Shown piece after piece: positions 17,197 through 24,849 of a DNA stretch of 64,000 bases. The stretch is from positions 2,728,001-2,792,000 of the forward strand of contig NC_007954.1 in assembly GCF_000013765.1 (NCBI RefSeq), given 5' to 3'. The notes under the pieces are model-generated. The model was given only the letters and a program-made list of their open reading frames with translations. It was not told the DNA's origin and did no database searches. The stretch comes from Shewanella denitrificans OS217 (GTDB lineage: Bacteria > Pseudomonadota > Gammaproteobacteria > Enterobacterales > Shewanellaceae). The translations under genes and the position numbers were made by a program. The number at the start of each line of letters is the position of its first letter. The stretch's first letter is position 1.

Positions 17197-19431
17197 TTAC
17201 ATAAATTTAACAGATAAAGTCAACCCCAGCTGGCGCGGGTCGCCGAAGCGAAGATACTGCTTATCGGCCCAATCACTATCTGGCTCGTTGCCAAAGTAGA
17301 AGCCCCTAACACCATATTCTTCATCGAACAAGTTACGCCCCCACAGATACGCCGACCATGTCTGGGTCTCATAGCCCACTCTGGCATTCATAATGACATA
17401 AGGCTCTGAGGTTGATTCATTGCTGTCTGAATAATAAAACTCACTCTTACCGCTGGCATTTAGGTTAACAAACCAGCCCGTATCGGCCAGATAGGTCATG
17501 CCTGCACTGTAGGTCAGCTTAGGTGAATGGGCTAAATCACGTCCATTTAAATTGGCTTTTTCTGTTTCGCTTACAGCATATTGATATTCATCGTATTTTG
17601 CATTCAACCAACCCAAGCTTCCATAGAACTTCACTTTATTTGTGGCATACCAATCAAAATCAAATTCCATACCGTAGTTATTAGACTTGCCAGCATTATC
17701 AGTGAACATAATAAAATCAGATTTATCATTTGGATTTTGCAGTGAAGTTGAGACTTGTTGATCATCTCTAGTCATATAAAATAGTGCAGTATTTGTGACT
17801 AAGTCCCCATCTAACCACGATGATTTCAAACCTATTTCAAGGTTATTTAAAGTCTCTGCATCATAGGACCTTTTATCTGCAAAATCCTCAGTTAATGACA
17901 TATTAAAGCCACCTGACTTATAACCTTTGGCTAGTCGAGTATAGGCAGTATGCTGGCTATTTATTGATTTTGATAATGAAAGGTGTCCCCCCCACATGGT
18001 TTCTGAAGGGTTAAAGTCATCGCCATTTGTATCGCTATAATCACTATTTCGACGCTCAATTCTTAATCCTGCAGACAATAAATAGCCATGTTCTAATTCA
18101 CTATCTAGTTGGCCAAAAATAGCGAAGTTTGAAGCATCGTATTGAGAGTCTAAATATTTAGTTCTTTCTTTAACACTTGGATTTACTTGACCATTGCTAT
18201 AGCGAGCATAATCGATAAGTGAGTTATCTTCCTTAAGTTGCCTGCCATACACACCAATTAGCCAGCTAGTTGAATCAAAGAATATTTTTCCGCTCTCTTT
18301 GGAAGCCAATCGAAATTCTTGAGTTAACGTGTCGCGCTCCGCTTTTTTATCCCAAGTGGCATTATAAACACAGGGTAAACTGCCAAGGGACATTGTCCAA
18401 TCCTCATCCCAAACAGCACATTGCTTTGAGGACCAATAGCTGTCATTCGCCCAGTCACCGTCATAGGCATGCTGATGGTCAGTACTGGCGAAGGACGTTA
18501 GCGAGGTAAGTTCAAACTGTTCGGCGCCGCTGTAGATGGCCTTAAAGCCTGCCCCTGTGGTTTGCTGATTATCTGTGCCCGGTAAGTCAGTTAAAGTCTG
18601 ACGGCCATTGTTATCCAATGTCCATGCATCATAGCCATTATCAAAATTAGCATGCAATAAGGTTAAATCTAATTGCAGCGTATCGGTGGCGTACCAGCGC
18701 AGTTTGGCGCGAGTATTGAATTCATCACGCTCATTGGTGTCAGCGCGGCCAAGATAAAGATTATCTTTAAAGCCGTCTTGATTGTGTTTCTCAACGGAGA
18801 TGCGGTACAAGAGTTTACCTGAGTCTGAAACTGGCCCTGAGCTAAAACCTGCAAAAGTGGTGAGGTTATCATCACCGACGCTCACCTCCATGCCCTGCTC
18901 TGACTCTTGACTCGGATCATTACTTTTAAGGTAAATAAGGCCCGCCAGTGCATTAGCACCGTATTGTGTGCCTTGAGGGCCACGAAGCACTTCGACTTGC
19001 TGCATGTCATACATGCTAGCAATACTGCCAAGGCCGGATAAATCTATGTCATCCATAATAAAACCGACGGATGAATTAGGCGCGCCTTTATAGTCTTCTT
19101 GCTCACCGACGCCGCGGATTTGAAAATATTTAGGACGAGAGCTGCCGCCAGACCAATTAAAATTGGCGATGCTATTTAGCACATCTTCAAAATGCTGCGC
19201 CCCTTCATCTTCAAGCTGCTGGGCGTCGATGACTGTGACACTAGACGGCATCTTGTCGAGATTAATGCCACTGAAATCGGCATTGACCACTATGACTTCC
19301 ATCTTGTCACCATCGAGGGCACGGCGTTCAATGTCTGCGGTAGTGGCAACGGCAGGCACAGTCAATGCGGCCATGATGGCAAGCGTTAGGGTAGATTTTA
19401 CGGGTAAGGATAAACAAGTTGGAGCTGACAT
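17197..19431 (-). CDS. TonB-dependent outer-membrane receptor, probable thiamine receptor
   Basis: This 744-residue protein has a signal peptide (cleavage near residue 30, AVA-TT), a plug domain (about 50-170, with PSSVTVIDAQQLEDEG and the VEVLRGPQGTQYG hallmark), and a 22-strand barrel ending in LSVKFM. A TonB-box-like segment (KMEVIVVNA) is at 43-51. The TPP riboswitch upstream makes thiamine or its phosphates the likely ligand; TPP-regulated receptors of this type have been described in Shewanella and relatives. It is the first gene of the thiamine cluster. The final residue is Met rather than Phe, a minor oddity. Confidence 0.9.
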   Translation of the reverse strand: MSAPTCLSLPVKSTLTLAIMAALTVPAVATTADIERRALDGDKMEVIVVNADFSGINLDKMPSSVTVIDAQQLEDEGAQHFEDVLNSIANFNWSGGSSRPKYFQIRGVGEQEDYKGAPNSSVGFIMDDIDLSGLGSIASMYDMQQVEVLRGPQGTQYGANALAGLIYLKSNDPSQESEQGMEVSVGDDNLTTFAGFSSGPVSDSGKLLYRISVEKHNQDGFKDNLYLGRADTNERDEFNTRAKLRWYATDTLQLDLTLLHANFDNGYDAWTLDNNGRQTLTDLPGTDNQQTTGAGFKAIYSGAEQFELTSLTSFASTDHQHAYDGDWANDSYWSSKQCAVWDEDWTMSLGSLPCVYNATWDKKAERDTLTQEFRLASKESGKIFFDSTSWLIGVYGRQLKEDNSLIDYARYSNGQVNPSVKERTKYLDSQYDASNFAIFGQLDSELEHGYLLSAGLRIERRNSDYSDTNGDDFNPSETMWGGHLSLSKSINSQHTAYTRLAKGYKSGGFNMSLTEDFADKRSYDAETLNNLEIGLKSSWLDGDLVTNTALFYMTRDDQQVSTSLQNPNDKSDFIMFTDNAGKSNNYGMEFDFDWYATNKVKFYGSLGWLNAKYDEYQYAVSETEKANLNGRDLAHSPKLTYSAGMTYLADTGWFVNLNASGKSEFYYSDSNESTSEPYVIMNARVGYETQTWSAYLWGRNLFDEEYGVRGFYFGNEPDSDWADKQYLRFGDPRQLGLTLSVKFM

Positions 19432-19436
19432 AGGAC

Positions 19437-19455
19437 CTCAAATGTATAGTTTGAG
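19437..19455 (-). promoter_or_regulatory. Hairpin masking the receptor ribosome-binding site
   Basis: On the minus strand CTCAAA (19455-19450) can pair with TTTGAG (19442-19437). The Shine-Dalgarno GAGG (19439-19436), four bases before the ATG, overlaps the 3' arm. This is a candidate translational expression platform for the riboswitch. Confidence 0.5.
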
Positions 19456-19494
19456 ATCCGGCATGGATAAGCGATTAAGAAGTGCGCGAATAAT

Positions 19495-19592
19495 AAGCCC
19501 ATTCCTACGCCGGTATTAGCCGGATCAGGTTCTAAGGGTTTATCAAACGATATCTCAGTCAGAGCAACTAGCCCTAACACCCCTTGGCGCGA
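19495..19592 (-). ncRNA. TPP riboswitch (THI element)
   Basis: The minus strand shows the conserved THI-box segments in order: GGGGTG (19583-19578), CTGAGA, ACCCTT, GAACCTGATCCGG, TAATACCGGCG and TAGGAA. These correspond to the two arms that bind the pyrimidine and pyrophosphate parts of thiamine pyrophosphate. It lies about 65 bases upstream of the TonB receptor start. High TPP is expected to shut the receptor, and perhaps the downstream genes, off. Confidence 0.95.
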
Positions 19593-19657
19593 GGGATTAT
19601 AAACCATCAGACTTAAGTGCGACACAGTTACTTGTCACAATTAAGCCACTTTTATCT

Positions 19658-20068
19658 TTAGTTTGAGTGACTTTCTCTAACATAAATCTCAAAACTGACC
19701 GCTTGTGGGTTAGGCGCGAGTCCTTGCACTTGTTTATGCGCTTTGCCATGCAGGGTCAAGGCTTGCCAACTATTAGACTCATCATCTCGGCTAATACCGT
19801 CGATATCAAACCAAGTAAACTTGTACTGCAGCCTGATATCTGTGCTTTTTTGACTCACTAATACGGCGCTGCCTTGAAGTAAATCCCCTTGGCGGCGACT
19901 CATCAGTTGATCGATTTTAACCTGACGAGAAACTGCGCTGGAGTCTACTCGGCTATCTCCACTTGAGGCAGCGCTTATGCCGGCGGTGTTATTTGCACAC
20001 CCCGTAACCCATGCCCCTAAGACCAAACAGCCTGTGAGCAGCAAACTTGATGTCAATCTTGTGTTCAT
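19658..20068 (-). CDS. ycfL: YcfL family lipoprotein (DUF1425)
   Basis: The 136-residue product has a lipobox ending VTGC at about residue 24. The mature domain carries YKFTWFDIDG, matching the YRFYWYDARG core of E. coli YcfL, and a beta-sandwich-like C-terminus. The function is unknown. In E. coli ycfL sits between hinT and lpoB/thiK. Here hinT lies upstream with two thioesterase genes between, and a ThiK-like gene downstream, so the neighbourhood is a diverged version of that locus. Confidence 0.8.
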   Translation of the reverse strand: MNTRLTSSLLLTGCLVLGAWVTGCANNTAGISAASSGDSRVDSSAVSRQVKIDQLMSRRQGDLLQGSAVLVSQKSTDIRLQYKFTWFDIDGISRDDESNSWQALTLHGKAHKQVQGLAPNPQAVSFEIYVRESHSN

Positions 20069-20090
20069 CTCATTATCTCCCTATTTCACC

Positions 20091-20207
20091 GCTAACCTAT
20101 TTAACGGCTAATCTATTTAACCGCCAAAAAAAATTGCACTCATCCAAACGATGTCACGATTCAACTAAACTATTCAACTAAGCTATTCGACTTAACTATT
20201 CAACTAG
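20091..20207. repeat. Short imperfect direct repeats upstream of ycfL
   Basis: Two 16-bp copies of GCTAAyCTATTTAACs (20091-20106, 20107-20122) are followed by ATTCAACTA-type units at about 20159, 20172, 20186 (variant) and 20198. The last lies within the 3' end of the thioesterase gene. The array looks like slippage-derived sequence. Confidence 0.55.
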
Positions 20208-20639
20208 AAAGTGGGCTCTGGCGGTGGCGATAAGTTGTTTACGGTTAGTCTGCCAACAATTGATGCTCACATTGGCAACACGCCGCCCTTGACGGGTAAT
20301 TTTACACTCGGCAAAAGTGTCTTGGTGCAGACCCGCTCTTAAGTAATCGATGGAGAAATCGACAATTTTAGGCACTTTCTTCGCCTGCATAAACACCATT
20401 AACTGCACTATGGCCGACATTTCCATAAAACCTGCAATCACGCCCCCATGAATGGCGGGTAAAATAGGGTTGCCGATATTGTCGTCTTTAGCGGGTAATT
20501 TAAACACCATTTCATCACCAAAGCGCTCAACCGCCATGCCAATAAATTGCGAATAAGGCACTTTGGCCAATAAATAACTGTAATCATTCAATTCTATGGC
20601 GCGCTTTACTACGTCTTGAACATCCAAGTCACTACTCAT
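20196..20639 (-). CDS. Hotdog-fold thioesterase (PaaI/YbgC type), second of tandem pair
   Basis: This 147-residue single hotdog domain has the IHGGVIAGFMEMSA motif at about 63-76, resembling the HGG motif of PaaI-type acyl-CoA thioesterases. The usual catalytic acid position is occupied by Glu in MEMSA. It overlaps the preceding thioesterase gene by 8 bases, so the two are translationally coupled. Substrate unknown. The last codons lie in a repeat-rich stretch. Confidence 0.85.
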   Translation of the reverse strand: MSSDLDVQDVVKRAIELNDYSYLLAKVPYSQFIGMAVERFGDEMVFKLPAKDDNIGNPILPAIHGGVIAGFMEMSAIVQLMVFMQAKKVPKIVDFSIDYLRAGLHQDTFAECKITRQGRRVANVSINCWQTNRKQLIATARAHFLVE

Positions 20640-21174
20640 CAGCCTTTTCCTCAGGTGATCTGACCTCGGTTAAATTGCCCATTAATGCTTGCCTAAAAGT
20701 CTCACCCACCATTTCGGGGCTAATACGCATAAAAGAGCCAACGGCATGGGCTATGGGCTCATCTATGCTGTCTTGATAAGCGATGGCGCGGGTAAAGGCA
20801 ACGCTTGATGACAACTTATAACACTCGGCAAAAGCGAACACAGATTTGTTCGGCTCGGCAGGTTTCATGTAATCCACCCGTAAGTCTAAGGTGGGTGAAA
20901 TCTCTAATGATTGAAATTTCTTCAAAATAGCGCACACCACAGCGGTGCCACAGCCGGTATCGATTAAAGTGGTGATGACGCCGCCATGGATAACCCCAGT
21001 ATCTGGGTAACCGATAATATCTTGGCTGTAGGGCAGCTCGAGTAACACATGGTGCTCACTTGCCTCATGAACCTTGATGCCTAAGCGGCGACACTGTGCA
21101 AGCTGGGCGACGAATCGAGTCGCAAGCTCAGTTAATGGGAAAAATTCACTGTTTATCTTCATGGTATTTGGCAT
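20632..21174 (-). CDS. Hotdog-fold thioesterase (PaaI type), first of tandem pair
   Basis: This 180-residue hotdog protein has a GVIHGGVITTLIDTGCGTAV motif, with Asp in LIDTG as the probable catalytic residue of PaaI-like thioesterases. It overlaps the following thioesterase gene by 8 bases; the pair may form a heteromer or act in sequence. An ATG at 21162 is an alternative start; neither has a strong ribosome site. Upstream on the same strand is hinT. Confidence 0.85.
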   Translation of the reverse strand: MPNTMKINSEFFPLTELATRFVAQLAQCRRLGIKVHEASEHHVLLELPYSQDIIGYPDTGVIHGGVITTLIDTGCGTAVVCAILKKFQSLEISPTLDLRVDYMKPAEPNKSVFAFAECYKLSSSVAFTRAIAYQDSIDEPIAHAVGSFMRISPEMVGETFRQALMGNLTEVRSPEEKADE

Positions 21175-21223
21175 AACACTTGGTTCACCTTGTCATACTT
21201 TTTAATGTCATTGTTTCACTGAA

Positions 21224-21574
21224 CTACACAGACAACATAGGACCCAAGGGCTTACCGCCCACTAAATGCATATGAATGTGGTACACCTCTTGGCCGCCAT
21301 GCTGATTGCAATTCATAATGAGTCGGTAGCCGTCTTTTGCAATGCCCGCTTCAGAGGCTAACTTGGCCGCCACGGTAATCATACGCCCCAAAGCCAATTC
21401 ATCCGATGACTTCACATCATTGGTCGTTGGGATCAAGTGATTTGGAATAATCAAAATATGGGTCGGGGCTTTAGGCTGGATATCGCGAAACGCCGTGACT
21501 AATTCATCTTGATATAAAATATCGGCAGGAATTTCACGGCGAATAATTTTACTAAATAAGGTTTCTTCGGCCAT
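21224..21574 (-). CDS. hinT: HIT-family purine nucleoside phosphoramidase HinT
   Basis: The 116-residue product has the histidine triad HIHMH (99-103) and the N-terminal LFSKIIRREIPADI block of HinT. It hydrolyses adenosine 5'-phosphoramidates and aminoacyl-adenylates. The ATG at 21574 follows GAGGAG by about 8 bases; in-frame sequence upstream to 21700 is not homologous and would only add a hydrophobic stretch. It is the first gene of the minus-strand run leading to the thioesterases and ycfL. Confidence 0.94.
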   Translation of the reverse strand: MAEETLFSKIIRREIPADILYQDELVTAFRDIQPKAPTHILIIPNHLIPTTNDVKSSDELALGRMITVAAKLASEAGIAKDGYRLIMNCNQHGGQEVYHIHMHLVGGKPLGPMLSV

Positions 21575-21756
21575 CACTTGGCTCCTCTGGTTAAGAATAG
21601 CAATAGCTATGATTATATACATAAAGTCTGTGGCAGTTATGGATAATTCTAACCCCAGCATTCTGTTAGCATTGCCTAAGCGGTGCATTTTTGGCAGCAT
21701 GTAGCTTCACATTATTTCTGGCGGCTCATCTTTAAGCCCCTACTTTGGATTCTTTC

Positions 21757-23532
21757 ATGCATTATCATATTGTCCCTCTCGATCCTAAGGCGCATCTTTT
21801 TCACGTCACTCTCACTTTAGACAATGCCCAGAAGGCCCAAGAGTTTAGCTTGCCTGCCTGGCTGCCTGGCAGTTATATGATAAGAGACTTTGCCAGAAAT
21901 ATAATAGACATTAGCGCGTTGGATGAAAACAACCAAGTCATTGCGTTGACTCAACTGGATAAACAGCGCTGGCGCGCCGCCAATACCAGTCCTAAGTTAA
22001 CCCTAAGCTATCAAGTCTATGCTTGGGATTTATCGGTACGCTCGGCTCACCTTGATATGAGTCATGGTTTTTTCAATGGCAGCAGTGTATTTCTAAGTGT
22101 TACAGGGACTGAGGATAACCCGAGCACAGTCACCATAGCCAAACCTCAAGACGCGTTACTGCAACACTGGCAACTTGCCACCAGCCTTAAACGCATGAGC
22201 GGTGATGAATTTGGCTTTGGCGATTTTAGCGCCGAGAATTATCAAGATTTAATTGATCATCCGGTGGAGATGGGTGAACTCATCATAGGACAATTTGATG
22301 CCTGTGGCGTGCACCACGATGTGGTATTAAGCGGTGCAAGCCGGGTTAATATGGCAAGATTGTGTCAAGATCTCAAAACCATTTGTGAATACCAAATAAA
22401 CCTTTTTGGTGGCCAAGCGCCCTTTGAGCGCTATGTGTTTATGACACGCGTGCTTGATAATGGTTTTGGCGGCCTCGAACACAAGGCATCGACAGCATTA
22501 ATGTGCTCACGCAAAGATCTTCCCCAAAGTCTCGATGCTAAAGTGAATAAAGATTATCGCACCTATCTGTCCCTTTGCAGTCACGAGTATTTCCACAGTT
22601 GGAACGTCAAGCGCATCTTGCCTAAGGAGTTTATTCCCTTCGACTTAAGCCAAGAAAGCTACACCAATCAACTGTGGGCCTATGAGGGTATTACCTCCTA
22701 TTTTGATGACTTTATAACCTATCGCGCAGGCTGCATAGATGCCAGCAGTTATCTAGAGCTACTGAGTGCCACCATGACCCGAGTTTACCGTGGTCAGGGG
22801 CGCTTTAAACAAAGCTTAAAAGCATCAAGCTTTAATGCTTGGACCAAGTTTTATAAACAAGATGAAAATGCTGCCAATGCCATTGTGAGTTACTACACCA
22901 AAGGCGCGCTATTTGCCCTTATGCTGGATTTAACCCTGCGCATCGAATCTAAAGGTAAGTACTCACTGGATAATCTGATGCAGCAATTATGGCAACACCA
23001 TGGCTTAACCGGCGTAGGCACAGATGAAAACTCACATAAGGCGATTATTGAGCAGCTCCTTGGGCGCAACTGTGATGAGCTATTCAGCTATTTAGACAAC
23101 ACTGAAGATTTACCCCTTGAAGCGTTACTGGCCAAAGTCGGAATTGAGATGACGCTGCGCGCCAGTGAAGGCGGCAATGACCTCGGTGACAGCCTGAATG
23201 ATGGCAAGCCTAGAGGCTATAAGATTGGCTTTGGTGCCAAATTTAAAGCTGAAGCCTCAGGATTGACCATTATCAGCGTCACCCAAGGTAGCCCCGCCCA
23301 TGATGCAGGACTCAGCGCGGGCGATGTACTTATTAGTTGTGACGCATTAAAAGTCACCGCTGAATTTGAACGTCAGCTTCAAGATCATCAACTGGGTGAG
23401 CGCCTCACCTTGCATTGGTTTAGACGCGATGTGTTGATGCAAGGTCAACTGACGCTTCAAGCCCCCATGCTGGATACTGTGGCGCTGCGCATTAGCGACC
23501 CAGATGCGGCAAAAATATGGTTAAGCTACTGA
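21757..23532 (+). CDS. M61 family aminopeptidase with PDZ domain
   Basis: This 591-residue metallopeptidase has the zinc motif HEYFH (276-280) followed by the third ligand Glu in WAYEGI (about 310), the signature of M61 glycyl-type aminopeptidases. The N-terminal domain is beta-rich, with LPAWLPGSYMIRDFARN. A PDZ domain spans about 490-545 (SPAHDAGLSAGDVLIS). No clear signal peptide is visible, so it is probably cytoplasmic. I prefer the ATG at 21757 to a TTG at 21745. It is divergent from hinT and convergent with the csgD-like gene. Confidence 0.92.
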   Translation: MHYHIVPLDPKAHLFHVTLTLDNAQKAQEFSLPAWLPGSYMIRDFARNIIDISALDENNQVIALTQLDKQRWRAANTSPKLTLSYQVYAWDLSVRSAHLDMSHGFFNGSSVFLSVTGTEDNPSTVTIAKPQDALLQHWQLATSLKRMSGDEFGFGDFSAENYQDLIDHPVEMGELIIGQFDACGVHHDVVLSGASRVNMARLCQDLKTICEYQINLFGGQAPFERYVFMTRVLDNGFGGLEHKASTALMCSRKDLPQSLDAKVNKDYRTYLSLCSHEYFHSWNVKRILPKEFIPFDLSQESYTNQLWAYEGITSYFDDFITYRAGCIDASSYLELLSATMTRVYRGQGRFKQSLKASSFNAWTKFYKQDENAANAIVSYYTKGALFALMLDLTLRIESKGKYSLDNLMQQLWQHHGLTGVGTDENSHKAIIEQLLGRNCDELFSYLDNTEDLPLEALLAKVGIEMTLRASEGGNDLGDSLNDGKPRGYKIGFGAKFKAEASGLTIISVTQGSPAHDAGLSAGDVLISCDALKVTAEFERQLQDHQLGERLTLHWFRRDVLMQGQLTLQAPMLDTVALRISDPDAAKIWLSY

Positions 23533-23583
23533 TAAGAAACTTAATTAACTATCCTTTTATATTATTGGTTATTGAGAGCCATA

Positions 23584-23617
23584 AAAAATGCCAGCAAATA
23601 AGTTTGCTGGCATTTTT
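23584..23617. terminator. Bidirectional terminator, M61 peptidase / csgD-like
   Basis: A perfect 15-bp stem (23584-23598 with 23603-23617) with loop TAAG is flanked by A and T runs, so it can work in both directions between convergent genes. Confidence 0.92.
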
Positions 23618-23630
23618 GGGTGTCATTGCT

Positions 23631-23665
23631 ATTAACCATTAACAATTAACAAGTAACCATTAACG
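23631..23665. repeat. Short TTAAC-type repeats
   Basis: Imperfect copies of ATTAAC/GTAACC (ATTAACCATTAACAATTAAC and a second ACCATTAACG) lie between the terminator and the csgD-like stop. Confidence 0.5.
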
Positions 23666-23678
23666 CCAATAGGCTAAA

Positions 23679-24311
23679 TCAACACCTCACTTCATGCATA
23701 TGAGTCTGGGCCCAAGCGATGGCTTGACCACGGCTTGAAACCCCAATTTTCCTAAATGCACGATACAAGTGAGTTTTGATTGTACTTTCACTCACAAATA
23801 ACTGGTTGGCAATATCCAAATTAGTACTGCCTGACAGCAGGGCTTGCAACACTTCACGCTCCCTAATGGTGAGGCTATCGGTTTCATCCTCAGTATCATC
23901 ATGAAGCATGGACTGATGCAGTTCAAAAGGCATCACACTGCGGCCTTTTAAAATGTCATTCAAACCGCTGCTTATTTCGCTTATGCCAGAGTCTAGATAA
24001 AACACCCCGACACTGGTTGCTGGATGGATCAAAAATTTCGCGTCGATTTGTCGAGGAAAATTCAAAAACACAGTTTTTATACTGCTGTATTCTCGCTCGA
24101 TAAGGCGCTGCAACTGATAACTTTGTTGCAGATCCACCGTCGCTAAATCAAATACCACCACACTCACCAGGTGGCTGTCGAGTTTGTCAGCCAAATTCCC
24201 TGGGCTTGCATGAGTGAGTTTGATTAAAAATTCTTGCGGCCAGCGGCACTCCAATAAATCAGTGAGTAGCTGCGAACGCGAAACCAGCATCCAATTTACG
24301 ATTTTAAACAT
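23679..24311 (-). CDS. LuxR-type regulator of the CsgD/VpsT group
   Basis: This 210-residue protein pairs an N-terminal receiver-like domain without the full phosphoacceptor set with a C-terminal LuxR helix-turn-helix (about 145-205, LTIREREVLQALLSG through STIKTHLYRAFRKIGV). Overall it resembles E. coli CsgD and Vibrio VpsT, biofilm-matrix regulators. The VpsT c-di-GMP-binding W[F/L/M][T/S]R motif is not conserved; the region reads MPFE. No curli genes are adjacent. The ATG at 24311 follows GGAG by 8 bases; a TTG one codon earlier is less likely. Confidence 0.85.
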   Translation of the reverse strand: MFKIVNWMLVSRSQLLTDLLECRWPQEFLIKLTHASPGNLADKLDSHLVSVVVFDLATVDLQQSYQLQRLIEREYSSIKTVFLNFPRQIDAKFLIHPATSVGVFYLDSGISEISSGLNDILKGRSVMPFELHQSMLHDDTEDETDSLTIREREVLQALLSGSTNLDIANQLFVSESTIKTHLYRAFRKIGVSSRGQAIAWAQTHMHEVRC

Positions 24312-24796
24312 CAATTACACTCCATGTGATTGTTTTAAAACGAGTACACTTAGGTTCCGTCCAGTTAAGATAGTTGCGCTAGCGTAAATGAACTTAGCCT
24401 CGAGTGCACTCAATCTTAGTTAAGCTATAAGTGCACTAGCTATTCTGTTAGCCCGGTTATTACCCTTCATTAAAGCACTATCCTAACTATCTATTCAGCC
24501 TAGGAAATCCTTAAGTTACAGGGTTCGATTTTTCATAAGGAACTACTACAAATGAAAAACTATGCCTGTTGCCAAAGGGGTTCTGCTAGTGAATACGGAT
24601 CACTGTCTTAATGTCTTGGGTAAAACTGGCTAACTTAACTCGATTTGAGCCCATGCAAACTGCATAGCTTTCACCTCAATTCGAGCATCACAGTCAAACT
24701 AACAACTTAAGGCTCAGTTTTCCACTAGCCAAAAGTGTAGTTGATGGAAGTCTTAGTAACTAAAGTGTGATTTTTCAGTCAGTAACACTGAAAAAT
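24312..24796. other. Long intergenic region upstream of csgD-like gene
   Basis: About 485 bases separate the start of the csgD-like gene from the topA terminator. No protein gene is convincing apart from a possible 19-codon frame. Long regulatory regions are typical of csgD-type genes, which integrate many inputs. I see no identifiable operator. Confidence 0.4.
24552..24611 (+). CDS. Possible 19-residue peptide (uncertain)
   Basis: An ATG preceded by AAGGA opens a 19-codon frame beginning MKNYACCQRG and ending in TAA. Support is only the ribosome-site spacing and the isolated position. It could be chance. Confidence 0.15.
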   Translation: MKNYACCQRGSASEYGSLS

Positions 24797-24830
24797 AAAT
24801 AAAAAAAAACGCTACATTAAGTAGCGTTTT
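24797..24830 (-). terminator. Rho-independent terminator after topA
   Basis: A perfect 10-bp stem (24806-24815 with 24821-24830) is followed on the minus strand by a long T run. It lies 20 bases beyond the topA stop. Confidence 0.92.
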
Positions 24831-24849
24831 CTATTGATAAGCTCAAAAA

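Noticed and set aside
19398..19625. 75-codon minus-strand frame upstream of the TonB receptor
   Set aside because: It coincides with the TPP riboswitch and leader; RNA conservation explains the sequence.
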